DNA of 50,848 nt from a virus, in the IMG/VR virus record IMGVR_UViG_3300007960_006782, positions 1-50,848 of that record; one strand, written 5' to 3'. This document shows positions 40,305-50,800 of the stretch, piece by piece. A model generated the notes under the pieces. It did not search any database, was not told where the DNA came from, and saw only the letters and a program-made list of their open reading frames with translations. The stretch's first letter is position 1; the number at the start of each line of letters is the position of its first letter. The position numbers and the translations under genes were made by a program.

Positions 40305-40621
40305 CATATGTTTTTGATATAGATGGTACAATTTGCACCAATACTAATGGAAAATATTCAAGAGCAGAGCCTCTACAAGACAGAATAGACACTGTAAATA
40401 AGTTATATGACCAAGGACATACCATTTATTTTTTAACAGCAAGAGGTATGGGCAGAAGCGGAAATTCTATTGCTTTTGCTTATGAGGCTTTTGAGGTTTT
40501 AACAAAATCACAACTAAAAGAATGGGGTGTTAAATATCATCGTTTGTTTTTAGGCAAACCATCTGGTGATTTTTATATTGATGACAAAGGAATGAAAGAT
40601 GAAGACTTCTTTGGAAATTAA
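40301..40621 (+). CDS. Small HAD-family phosphatase
   Basis: The 106-residue protein has the HAD motif FDIDGTICTN (Asp nucleophile and acid), TIYFLTARGMGR as motif II, and FYIDDKGMKDEDFF as motif IV. It lacks a cap domain, as in the small phosphatases of capsule and LPS loci. It might remove a phosphate from a sugar bisphosphate between the kinase and nucleotidyltransferase steps, as GmhB does. It is smaller than GmhB, so this is inference. It overlaps the cupin gene by 23 nt. Confidence 0.8.
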   Translation: MTYVFDIDGTICTNTNGKYSRAEPLQDRIDTVNKLYDQGHTIYFLTARGMGRSGNSIAFAYEAFEVLTKSQLKEWGVKYHRLFLGKPSGDFYIDDKGMKDEDFFGN

Positions 40622-40958
40622 ATTTGTCCCCAAAGGCTGGGGATTTGAAAAATGGATCGTTAACTGCGAAGAGTATTGCGGAAAGCTTCTCTATTTTGTC
40701 AAAGACAAAAAATGCTCTTGGCATTATCATGAACTAAAAGATGAAGTTTTTTATATCCAATCTGGAAAAATAAAAGTTCTTTTTTCAGACACAGATGATA
40801 TTGAAAAAGCACAGGAAATAATACTTGGATCGGGCGACAATTTCCATGTATATCGTGGGCTTAGACACCAAATGATAGCGTTAGAAGACACTGAATTGTT
40901 TGAGTTTTCAACTCAACATTTTGATTCAGATAGTTATAGAATTCAAAAAGGAGATTAA
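40599..40958 (+). CDS. Cupin-domain protein
   Basis: The 119-residue protein has a single cupin barrel: GWGFEKWIVNCEEYCGKLLY, KKCSWHYHELKDEVFYIQSG (HxH then E), and LGSGDNFHVYRGLRHQMIAL with the second His. The metal site (two His, Glu, later His) appears complete. Related cupins in LPS loci act as sugar isomerases or epimerases, including phosphomannose-isomerase type. It closes the overlapping gene chain that begins at 37497. Confidence 0.75.
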   Translation: MKTSLEIKFVPKGWGFEKWIVNCEEYCGKLLYFVKDKKCSWHYHELKDEVFYIQSGKIKVLFSDTDDIEKAQEIILGSGDNFHVYRGLRHQMIALEDTELFEFSTQHFDSDSYRIQKGD

Positions 40959-40959
40959 T

Positions 40960-41169
40960 ATGGAAAACATGAGATTATCAAACCAAGCGCTTGGTGCTAT
41001 TATGATGGCTTTGCAAGAGTCGCTACTACATCAGCTAGATATTGTGCCTATTTTAAAGGGCTTTGAGCTAAACCTTTCAGAAGAGGGGCTAGTTGTAATG
41101 AACCCTCCAACAGTTCGCATTACTGGTGAGCAGATTTCAGAAGATGATCTAAACAGCACAGTAAGCTAA
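40960..41169 (+). CDS. Small conserved-type phage protein
   Basis: ATG 40960 follows AAAAAGGAG (40945-40953). The 69-residue product begins MENMRLSNQALGAIMMALQE and continues LLHQLDIVPILKGFELNL, then LVVMNPPTVRI. I recognise the motif set (AIMMALQ, DIVP-L-G-EL, NPP-V) from T4-like and pelagic phages, where it is unassigned. It overlaps the next gene by one base. Confidence 0.65.
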   Translation: MENMRLSNQALGAIMMALQESLLHQLDIVPILKGFELNLSEEGLVVMNPPTVRITGEQISEDDLNSTVS

Positions 41170-41429
41170 TGCCGAGATATAAATACTCATGCCAAGATTG
41201 CGATTCAGAGAAAATGGTTTTTCATTTGTACTCTGAGTCGCCTATTGTTATTTGCGATGTTTGTGAGTCACAACTTGTGCGTGGCTTGACTTCCCCTTCA
41301 TTGAAAAAAGAAGTGATAGAATCAAATGCACAAGTTGGAAAACTAACAAAGCAATATATAGAAGATAACAGAAAGCTTCTAAAAGAAGAGCAACAGAAAG
41401 CAAGGAAACAAACTTATGAGCCGACTTGA
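41169..41429 (+). CDS. FmdB-like zinc-ribbon protein
   Basis: The 86-residue protein starts MPRYKYSCQDCDSEKMVFH and has CQDC and CDVC, giving one zinc ribbon like FmdB-type proteins. A helix (EVIESNAQVGKLTKQYIEDN) and a Lys/Gln-rich end follow. Such proteins are common just before late-gene regulators in T4-like marine phages. Their function is unknown; a transcription or assembly role is possible. Confidence 0.7.
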   Translation: MPRYKYSCQDCDSEKMVFHLYSESPIVICDVCESQLVRGLTSPSLKKEVIESNAQVGKLTKQYIEDNRKLLKEEQQKARKQTYEPT

Positions 41430-41760
41430 AATTATTTTATCAGCGATTTTGTTGGTTTCTCTTGTATTTAATGTTGGCATGCTTATTTATGCTCGTTCAG
41501 CGATTATAAGATTATTATCTATCTCTGAAGAGCTTGGCGATCTACAAAGCATGGTAGAATCGTTTGCGGCACACGTACAGTCAATTTACGAATTAGAAAT
41601 GTATTATGGCGATAATACTTTGAAGTTTTTATTAGATCATGCCTCGTCTTTTAGCGAGCAGTTAACAACTTTTGAATATATCTATTCTTTAACTGCCGAA
41701 GAAGAGCAAACGCAGTTAAAGGAAACAATAGATGAAGAACAGGCAACGCAGGTCGAGTAG
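41416..41760 (+). CDS. Single-pass membrane protein with helical tail
   Basis: The 114-residue protein has one N-terminal membrane segment (LEIILSAILLVSLVFNVGML) and a mostly helical cytoplasmic or periplasmic tail (SEELGDLQSMVESFAAHVQS). The acidic C-terminus (EEQTQLKETIDEEQATQVE) overlaps the sigma-factor gene by 29 nt. No known domain. Confidence 0.6.
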   Translation: MSRLEIILSAILLVSLVFNVGMLIYARSAIIRLLSISEELGDLQSMVESFAAHVQSIYELEMYYGDNTLKFLLDHASSFSEQLTTFEYIYSLTAEEEQTQLKETIDEEQATQVE

Positions 41761-42427
41761 AGAACCAAATCATTATTTTACTCAAGTTCATGAAGATGCA
41801 ATTATAGGGTATGTCAATAGTGATGATTTAAAAGAAAAGACATACCTTTATGAAAACTTTATACAACCTGCTTTTTCTGAAATGGTTGATAAAATAGTTT
41901 TTACTTACAAATTTACAACCTTACCAAACTGTGATGATTTGCGAGAAGAATGCAAAATATGGTTAGTTACAGTTCTCGATAAATATAGTCCAGAAAAAGC
42001 AAAGGCATTTTCTTATTTTTCTGTTGTTTCAAAAAACTGGTTTATTCATAAGGTAAAACAACAGAAAAAGAAAAATACAAGAGAGATTGATTTAGACAAC
42101 ATCTCTAAAAAATATGAAGAACAATATTTATCAACCCAAAATGCTTATGAAGTAAATCGTTTACAGAAAGAGTTCTGGCAATCTTTTTACGAGGAAATAA
42201 AAGATTGGAATACAGAGTCCATGAAAGAAAACGATTTAAAAGTTTATAAAGCTATTTTGATTCTCTTTGAGTCCAAAGAAGACATTGAAATTTTTAACAA
42301 GAAAGCTATTTACTTATATCTTCGCGAGATTACTGATTTAAACACTAAACAAATAGTTAATTCTTTAAAGAAGTTTAGAAAGCAGTATTCATCATTTAAA
42401 GAAGATTGGGAAAATGGTTTAATATGA
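41732..42427 (+). CDS. 55: T4 gp55-like sigma factor for late transcription
   Basis: The 231-residue protein has the gp55-type core. YLYENFIQPAFSEMVDKIVF and TYKFTTLPNCDDLREECKIW match the sigma region-2 helices. YSPEKAKAFSYFSVVSKNWF, then IHKVKQQKKKN, is the strand-opening part. T4 gp55 joins host RNA polymerase and recognises TATAAATA late promoters. It is somewhat longer than T4 gp55 (185 residues). The ATG overlaps the membrane-protein gene and its stop overlaps the next gene as ATGA. Confidence 0.85.
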   Translation: MKNRQRRSSREPNHYFTQVHEDAIIGYVNSDDLKEKTYLYENFIQPAFSEMVDKIVFTYKFTTLPNCDDLREECKIWLVTVLDKYSPEKAKAFSYFSVVSKNWFIHKVKQQKKKNTREIDLDNISKKYEEQYLSTQNAYEVNRLQKEFWQSFYEEIKDWNTESMKENDLKVYKAILILFESKEDIEIFNKKAIYLYLREITDLNTKQIVNSLKKFRKQYSSFKEDWENGLI

Positions 42428-42720
42428 GCAAAGATATTGATTCATTAATTAGCGAAGCATTAGACAACATACGAGATGATCGCAAGATAGCTCGTGAGTT
42501 TTTAAATGAGATCGCAAACCAAATCGCGGTTAATGCAGAAAATAATAAATATCTTTCACCTGTAGCTGCAAAACATATAGAAACCATGCAACGTTCAAAC
42601 GAGCAGTTAGTTAAAATTATCGGTTTACGTCAAAAAGCAAAAATTCAATCTTTTGAGCTTACAGACGACGATAAAAATGACATCTTTGATATGCTCCAAG
42701 ATAGTAATCAGGAGTCATAA
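42424..42720 (+). CDS. Small helical protein after the sigma factor
   Basis: The 98-residue protein is helical (MSKDIDSLISEALDNIRDDR, REFLNEIANQIAV, KHIETMQRSNEQLVKIIGLR) with an acidic end (ELTDDDKNDIFDMLQDSN). It is coupled to the gp55-like gene by an ATGA overlap. Position might suggest a gp33-like late co-activator, but I see no sequence link to gp33, so I leave it unassigned. Confidence 0.6.
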   Translation: MSKDIDSLISEALDNIRDDRKIAREFLNEIANQIAVNAENNKYLSPVAAKHIETMQRSNEQLVKIIGLRQKAKIQSFELTDDDKNDIFDMLQDSNQES

Positions 42721-42722
42721 TC

Positions 42723-43847
42723 ATGTCTCTTTCATTAAGGGAGCTAGCAGAGATTCTTTTTGTTAAAACACTTGACGATGGAACAAATGCGTTTAAAAAC
42801 GAAAACTCCTTTAAGATTAGGGTGATTAGTAAGCCAACAAGATTTTCTGGACCTCAAACTTCAAGTGGTGATACCGAGGAGAAGGAGACAGAAGATGGAA
42901 GAGCCGAAACTAAGTTTATTTTTATGGGAAGAATATTACAAAACAATATGGCTCATGAAAGTTACTTGCCTGACATTTGTGATCTTTCTGTCGCTTCTGA
43001 TCCTTACAAACAAAATGTTCTTGGTAGTTTGCATACAAGAATAATAGCTAGTACAAAAATCAGCCCTGACGTTGGCAATCTACAAATTGGTGATGAGATC
43101 GTGGGTGAATGTCGCGCATCTGATGTTGGAGATTTTGACTTACAAACAATAGAATTATCCAGAATATCAGAAATATTCCAAAAATCACCAGAGGGCGGCG
43201 CACCTTGTGAAAGTTTAAAAGATGCTTTTGACACATCTCCAGTTTTTTCTTTAGCAGAACTTAGGAATGGTGAAAATCCAGGTAATATAGAAAATACACA
43301 AAAGCTTTATGACTACTGGACAAGCCAGTACCCTAACGCAGCAAAATTGTTTCCTCCAGAGGGACATTGTGGCGGCATAGGCGGCTATGACATAGTGCTT
43401 TGTAAGACAGGCAAGATAGGAACAAAGAATGTAACTTTACACCCCGTTTTTTGGGATAAAGTAAAAGAAGTTTACGAGAACGTTAAAGCACAAGGGTTTG
43501 GTGAAAAATTCGACGCTGGAGGTGGACTTAGAAGCGTGGAGACGCAAATGTCACTAAGAATAACTAATTCTATAAAAGCAGGAAACGATTTTACCTATGA
43601 ACAACTTTTGACAATAAGTTCTGGCGATGGCAATTTTGAACCTCCTGCTGCTCCTATCCCAACTAAATCGCCAGAAGATGGTTCTCGACATTTATTTGGT
43701 CTTGCGATAGACTTTTCTGGCATTCTAGGTACTGATTCAGCTAAAAATTCAAAAACTTACAACTACATGCTGGATTTAGAGAAAAAGACAGATGGTTTTA
43801 AAAATTATAGGGAAGAACCCTGGCACTGGAGCATAGACGGTAGATAA
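42723..43847 (+). CDS. Virion-type protein with VanY/M15 peptidase domain
   Basis: The 374-residue protein has a beta-rich N-terminal part (FIFMGRILQNNMAHESYLPD, RIIASTKISPDVGNLQIGDE), which resembles an OB-fold region in baseplate proteins. From about residue 240 it has an M15-type D-Ala-D-Ala peptidase: GGLRSVETQMSLR, SRHLFGLAIDFS (His323, Asp330) and EPWHWS (Glu365, His368). This is the SxHxxGxAxD and ExWHW zinc signature of VanY-like enzymes. It probably opens peptidoglycan during tail penetration, analogous to the lysozyme part of T4 gp5. It follows the late-sigma genes and precedes structural genes. Confidence 0.8.
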   Translation: MSLSLRELAEILFVKTLDDGTNAFKNENSFKIRVISKPTRFSGPQTSSGDTEEKETEDGRAETKFIFMGRILQNNMAHESYLPDICDLSVASDPYKQNVLGSLHTRIIASTKISPDVGNLQIGDEIVGECRASDVGDFDLQTIELSRISEIFQKSPEGGAPCESLKDAFDTSPVFSLAELRNGENPGNIENTQKLYDYWTSQYPNAAKLFPPEGHCGGIGGYDIVLCKTGKIGTKNVTLHPVFWDKVKEVYENVKAQGFGEKFDAGGGLRSVETQMSLRITNSIKAGNDFTYEQLLTISSGDGNFEPPAAPIPTKSPEDGSRHLFGLAIDFSGILGTDSAKNSKTYNYMLDLEKKTDGFKNYREEPWHWSIDGR

Positions 43848-43850
43848 AAA

Positions 43851-44825
43851 ATGGCAAAAAAGAAATTATCAGATTTAGTCAAAGGCAATTCAGAAGATCC
43901 AACTCTAACCGCACAAGAGATTATTGATTCTGGAGCACAAATAAACTCAGTACCTACTGGAACTGGATTATTTAACACGCCTTTATACGGCACTCCTTTT
44001 ACTTACGATACTCCCGCTGGCGCTTCCCAACTTGAAAATAAAGGTGCTTATATTGTATTTGGTCAAGTTCCTCCTTCCGGTAAAACAAGCGGATATGGTG
44101 CCAAAGGTATTCCAGCTTCTTCAATCGATTTGGTTGTAGGTCGCCATTCTTCGACTTATGGTGGAAAAGGACCGAAAGAAGGTTCTGTTATTGATAATAA
44201 CTTTTCAGCAGATGCAGCAAGAATTTATATTTCAAGGCTCTGCGACATTGATCAGATCTTTGGATTAGAATCTTCGCCAACAAAAAAAGAAGGACGAGGA
44301 TTAATAGCGCGTTCTGGTATTGGCATTAAAGCAGATGGTGTGCGTATTATCGGGCGCGAAGGAGTCAAGATTACTACTGGCAAAATGCGTGGTGGCAAAC
44401 TTGGACCTAAAGGTGAAACAAATTCTCTTGGTGGTGTTTTAGAATCAAAAGCTCCAAAAATTGAATTGGTCGCAGGCAATAACTATAGCTTAAAATTCAA
44501 TAGCAAAGATGCATTTGACCAAGTTCAAGGCGTGGCTTTAGGAAAAAGAACAGAGCTTTGTATTTCAGAGTTAAACGACATTATAGGCGAACTTTGGAGT
44601 GCAGTATTTAATATGACATTAATACAAATAGGTGTTAATATTCCTCTTGGTGTTAGTCCTTTGCCGTGGCAGGCTCCTGCTGTTGCTTATGGAAACAGCC
44701 AGTATGCATCTAAAGTTTTAACTTCTTTGTACCAAACAAGAGTCAATTCAACACTTTGGAAAAATAGATATATTGGAGCTACCGCTGATCGCTACATCGT
44801 ATCTAAAAACGTTAAAACAAACTAA
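43851..44825 (+). CDS. Baseplate or tail structural protein
   Basis: The 324-residue protein is beta-rich, with a large Gly/Ser/Thr content (TGTGLFNTPLYGTPFTYDTP, VVGRHSSTYGGKGPKEGSV, GIGIKADGVRIIGREGVKIT). The last segment suggests a beta-helix or spike-like stretch. The C-terminus is helical. It follows the peptidase gene by 3 nt and precedes the giant structural ORF. Similar proteins occur in the baseplate region of large marine phages; I cannot name a T4 equivalent. Confidence 0.65.
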   Translation: MAKKKLSDLVKGNSEDPTLTAQEIIDSGAQINSVPTGTGLFNTPLYGTPFTYDTPAGASQLENKGAYIVFGQVPPSGKTSGYGAKGIPASSIDLVVGRHSSTYGGKGPKEGSVIDNNFSADAARIYISRLCDIDQIFGLESSPTKKEGRGLIARSGIGIKADGVRIIGREGVKITTGKMRGGKLGPKGETNSLGGVLESKAPKIELVAGNNYSLKFNSKDAFDQVQGVALGKRTELCISELNDIIGELWSAVFNMTLIQIGVNIPLGVSPLPWQAPAVAYGNSQYASKVLTSLYQTRVNSTLWKNRYIGATADRYIVSKNVKTN

Positions 44826-44849
44826 CTACTGTACACAAAGGTAAATTAT

Positions 44850-47800
44850 ATGGCTGAATCAAAGTTTTTACCATTCCAAGATGTTGATGGTGATGGGTTT
44901 AACGATTCTTGTAAAGAAGAAGTAAGAATAGAAGACGTTAAAGAATGTCCCACTTGCACTCCAGATCCAAATGCGATAATTCCTATTTGGTACAACTTGA
45001 CGGAATACGAGCCGTATTTTAATGGTCGAGAATGCCAATACCAAATTACTATTACTACAACAGAATCAAATACTGGCTATACAGATGGAATGTCAGATAG
45101 TGAAGCTCAAAGCGCTTTAAATAATATTTATGATGCTTATTCTGATCAAGCAATTGAGTTTCTTTTGTTGTCTTACAATAAAAACGACACAGAAGGAACT
45201 CGCTCTTTTATAAAAGAAAATCTTGAGTATACTGATTATTATCTTGATCCACGACAATTCTCTAAATTAAAATTACTTTACTCTGTCCCAATTGAAGTTC
45301 TGGACGCTATTGGAGAATCAGATTCAGAAGAAGAATCAGAAACAGAAGCTGGAGATATTGAATTTACCTATTCTGGTGATGAGATCGCCATTTTAGCACT
45401 TAAAATTCGTAAAGGTCTTAGTCTTTATAACCGCTATTATAAAGCATATCAGTTCACTCAAGAAGAAAGTCTTCGATTTTTAGACGATGATCGTGTTTTC
45501 AACTTAGGCAACTATGGTGATTTTGGGTTTGGCAACTCAAGCATGAAGTCTTTAATAGACGACCTTGGAGCTTTCTTTTCAAAATACAATTATTCAATCC
45601 CAGGCACAGATGGGCTATTCTTAAAGGGCAGAAACGTAGTTACAGAAGCTACATTTACTATTACTTTTGATCAAAATCTTAGTCGGTATGTTGTCAAGAA
45701 AATAGAGTTTTTTTATGAAGCGTGTGGTTCTAAGCCTATTGTTTGGGGACAGAAAAGGTGTAACGATTTAAACAGCAAGCAAGCGTGGAAAGATCAAACA
45801 GCAGTTTATTATTTCTCTCGCATGAAAGAGATGGAAACTGACTTAACAGCAAGAGAGCCCTTACCTTGGCTTGATTTTGTTATTAAACATACATTTCCAG
45901 AAGTCTATTCCGCTGGTGGCGATAACTTAACAGCTAATTTGTCTGCCGGAAGTTGTATTGCAAGTGCGCTTGCAGAAGAAGGAAAGCAACTCGGTCAAGA
46001 TATTTTAGATGATGTATTTGGTATTGGTGATGCTATTGCTTATAAGTTCCACGAATCGCTGTGTAAGTCTGTAAGCGAAGCAAAAAGAGAAAACAGGTTT
46101 ACAGCCGACCTAGATTTTTCGTTAGAAGTTAGAACCCTTGTGGCTGTTGGAAATCTTGACGAAGCTGAACAAAATATGAAAGCGATGGCTTTAGAGCAAG
46201 CTTACGCCGAGCTTGAACAAGGCAAACAACCATTTTTAAATTTATGTGACACGATTCTTATTGGAGGATCTAGTTCGTTAGACAAAATTAATTTTATTTC
46301 TTGTTTTGCTGGCGGTTCAACTGGCAGTAGTACCGATTTTGACATTAATCAATTGTGGGAGCTTGGGTTAGACGATATTAAATTATGTGGTCTTTATGAT
46401 GCGCTAATTGATGTTATTAATTGTTTGATGAGCGGTCTGACACTTGAAGAATCACTTTCTAAAATTACTGAATCTGCTCTACGTGGAATGTCAATAACCA
46501 ATTTTGGAGATTTATTTGTAGGCTTGCCCCCAGACAAACAAGCAGAACTAGACGCCCTTGTAAAGCAAAAGCTAGAAAGTGGCGATATTTTTAAAGAAGG
46601 CTCAACAAATCAAGAAATTTCTGATGCAATAGCTGCTGGAAATATTTCTGCTTTACCTCCGTGGGAAGATAATGATGCTGGTTCAGAAAGCTTAAATGAC
46701 ACGACGGGAGCAAATTCCAGTAACCAACAAACGCAACAAGAAAAAAGAACACTTGCTAGTCAGCTAGATCCGGCATCTGCGGCAAATAAATTGAGTTCTA
46801 GTATCGTATTGGAAGCTTATATCCAAGCAATGCTTGAGGTCTATGGAAACAACTTATTAGAATTAGTAGATGAATTAAATCGATTCCCAGGCGCACGTTT
46901 AATTTCAAATATTATTGCTTTGGTGGATTGTCCAGTGCCACCTCTTTTCGAGCCAAGCATAATTGATTTTATTAAAGAAATTGATTTACCTTTTTGTGAG
47001 AACATAGATGATCTAACATTTCCAAATTTTCAAAATCCATTTGTTTGGTTGCCTCTTAGATTTGATTTGACCGCATCCCTTTTCGCAGCTATTCGATGCA
47101 CAATTCAAGTTACAATAATGAAGATCTTAATTAAATTAATTGTTAAGATTTGCCAAACACTTGGAAACGCAACTTGTAATAGACTAGAATTAGCAGGGGA
47201 TATTTTGTCGAACAGCCCCCAGCTTTCAACTGGAAGACAAAATTTAGTAAACTTAATTAGAGAGTCTATTTGCGGAGAGAATGCAGCAAGCGAAGACGTT
47301 GATAATACAATTATAGATATGGTTGCTTCTCTCGGAGTTGGTTCTGCTGCTCTTGCAAATACAGAACAAACTTTGCAATTTGCTGAAGATGTTAGTTCAT
47401 CACTAACACAAGCAGAGTTAACGCAGTTAATCCTCGGGCAAGCAACAGACGAAACTCTTTCAATAATTGATTCTCTTATTGAATATGAGTATCCAGATTA
47501 TAGATCTACGATTCCAAACAGACAAGCAATTGGAAGTTTTTTTGGCAATATGGGCAAGCTTATGCCAGCCGATTTTAGAGATTCTTTAGGTCAATCTTTG
47601 GGCAACATTTTAGATGATAGTCCAGCAAACCCAAGCATCTGTTTGGATCCAGCTTTAGTGGAAAACTTTTGTGAAACAAGATTCTCAATATTAGAAGGCA
47701 GAGCATCACCAGAACAAATCTCTCAAATGTGCGATAACTCAAGAGGTCTTGAGGATTTAGGTGATTTTGCAAATGTTTTGGATTGTATTTCAAAGCCTGA

Positions 47801-50800
47801 TGGTATTGCTTGTTATTTACAGCAGCAAATGCCGCCGTTAGTTTCAGATCCTGGTTGTAATAACGGCATTATTCCTTACGAGTCCGAAGTTGCATCACAA
47901 TCAACAACGTTCGCGATTGGTGGAGATTTTGAACAGTTACAAGTTGATTATTCAAAAGACATGATTGGCAACGGTCCTGGTGAAGATAATTGGGGTTTAA
48001 TCAACATGATGTTGTCTGACACTATGGGCATTCCCCTTACCGCGCATACAAGAAGAGCAATTTTAAGACCAAATTACGTTGATGGGTACGGAACATTTTC
48101 ACCTACTGATGCTCAAATGGCTGCAATCTTTTTAACAAATCCGCTCCTTGGTCTTGCACTTACTCCGTTTATTGCTGATTTCCAAAGAGGAGCTTTCCCA
48201 ACAAAAGTTGCTGCGTATCTTCAAGAAGAAATGAATAACATAGGGAGTTCAATCACAACAAATATAAACAACGAAGTTTCAGAAGAAGAGCAATGGTCTT
48301 TATCACTGAAGGAACTTGGCATGGATGGTATATTTGGAAGTGTCGATCTTCTTGGTATACCTGACCTTGGATATAATGTAGATGTTCAGCCAATAGAATC
48401 TGATGGTAAAATAGAAGAAGTTCAGTTTACTTATTTACCAAGAAAAGCTGAACCTGATTTATCTTTTACTTATTATGATAATGCAAAAGGATTAAAAGCT
48501 ACTGATGAATCAGATTTTAGTTGGGGCTTCGAGCTTCAAAGCTTCTTTGGGGATTTAGCTTTAAATGAATCTGGATCTGTAGAAAACATCTTTAGCGATA
48601 ATGTACGCATTAGAATTTACGACTACAACAACCAAAATGCAAAAGTAAACGAAATTAATAGTGATTTTATTCCTCCAGTATTTGAAGGAGAAGGCGACGA
48701 AATAAGCTCAGATGCAGCAACTTCAACAGCCGAGAAGAAAGATCCTTCAATTATCACAGATTTAAAATACGAATTTATTGGCGTTGATAATACTTTAACG
48801 AGAATTGCTCCTAATGGCGATAGTATGGAGTTATATTTAAATGATAACTACCCAAGTTTTATAGGTCAGTTCGGCGGCGACAAGCCAGCAAGCCCGCCTC
48901 AATCAACTTTATTCAAAGAAATGCTGGAAATGAAAAACGATGATTCTATTACAATTTCAGATGTCAATAAACTACGTGCGCAAGTAATAAAACAATTCTC
49001 AAAAACTGTTTTTACTACAATCTCGGATTATGAAAGCGACCAAAGTGCTTGGAATTATGGTGCGCAGTTTGAGAACTTAACAGAAGAAGATACGGCATAT
49101 GGTATCAACCAAGACGGTGAATGGGTTCCGTATGCTGATACTGGATATTCAAATAGAGACATGATCTTGGGTATCAGCTATGATCAATACAAAAATGATA
49201 TTGCTGAAACGCCAGATAAAACTAGAATCTTTTATCTTGATCCTGCAAAGTACGGTGGAAATTATGTTAGTCCACCACTATACATCAAGCCACAAACGCC
49301 TGAAGGTTGGATGGGTGTGGTGGATGTATTCTTTCCTGAGTTAAGTGCGTGCAAGCCACAAATTGCAGATGTTGTTAATTTTGAATCTATTCAAGATATG
49401 ATAGACGAAATTTATCCCAACATCCCAGAAGATGAGCGATTAAAATACGACGAAGATTGCATAGTTGAGCTTCCGTATAACAGAGTTATGACTCGTGCTG
49501 CCAAAGCCAGTATGCAAGGGCTTATTATGGCAGCAACACGCATCTTTATTAGCGCGAGCATGATTAAGACTCTCCCAACATTTTCTCGTTTTGCTCCAAA
49601 GTTCCCGCAGATATTTAGCTCTGTTTATGCTTCTTTTATTGTTGAGAACATGGAAAAGTCATTTAGAGATGTTAAAAACCCTCCGTGGGAGATCTTCAAC
49701 CTTTTCAGCGACGATGAATTCTGGTATTCTTTCTTAGAGCAGTCAGTTCAGACTTATGCTTATCTTGTAGATATTGGAAAAATCGAAGCTCCACCTGAAG
49801 TTTTAGATGCGCTCTTTAGGTTAAACGACCTCCAAGAAGAGTACGAGTATCCCTACAAAGAAGAAAGAAAAGAAGCAGTTGAGATTGGTGAAATTAACCG
49901 CTTAACTAACCTTAAAAATTACAGACAAAAGAAAAATCTTGAAGCTGTTAGGGACACAGAAGAAGATGCAAAACTAATATTAACAGATTTCGTTGTCCAG
50001 CAATTAAATGAGATGGGCAAGAACTTTATGGTTAATTTAAAACGTATTAATCTTGAGCCAGACATCCTTGATTTAGATTATTATATTTTTGAAAAAATGT
50101 GTCAAGGTTCGACACTAACACTTAACGAATCATTAAATGTTGATGGGACTTACTCCGCGACTAATGGAGACTTGCCAACGATTCCTTACGAAGAAAACGA
50201 GGAAGTTGAGGAGCCTTATTACACAAACGGAGCACAACTAACTGTTTCAGAATCAAATGAAGGAACTAGAACAGTTGGACAAGAATATATTGGCTATTAT
50301 CATGTTCACATCGATTCAACGACTGGTCTTCCAATTTACATGGCTGGGGAATATCATGACGAAGAAGCATCACAAGATATATTAACTCCATTTGCGAATA
50401 TTGTAGAAGTTAAAGTTGGTGACGTTCCAGAGTACGGTAGCGGATTTAGTTACGATCAGGCACAGCCTTTCGCATTACAAAAATATATTTCAATCAATGG
50501 AGAGAGGTATAGCCCAACAGAAGCTTCATCAGAAATAACTTCAAATGAAAATCTTGATTTATTAATCTCCGAAGTTTATCCTGGCGACATGAGGTTAATA
50601 GAGGACGAAAGTGGAAATGCTGTTGGTATCAAAGGTAAGCTTGGAGTTAGATACGGTTTAGCTTTTGGGACGTATTATAATGGTATTTACAGAGAAATAA
50701 CTTCTGTTGAAATTGATGCACTTGATCTTCCGTTATCTGATTTCAAAAATCTAACTGGCGATAGTTTAAATTTACTTTGTTTAATAAACCATTTAAAGAA

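Noticed and set aside
41179-41186. TATAAATA as a T4-type late promoter
   Set aside because: It lies within the first codons of the zinc-ribbon gene (encoding Tyr-Lys-Tyr), so the match is easily by chance.
42424-42720. gp33-like late co-activator
   Set aside because: Only its position next to the gp55-like gene suggests it; the sequence shows no recognisable gp33 feature.
47575-47793. Minus-strand ORF in the giant structural gene
   Set aside because: It is short, without a ribosome site, and lies wholly inside a long plus-strand coding frame; all supported genes are on the plus strand.
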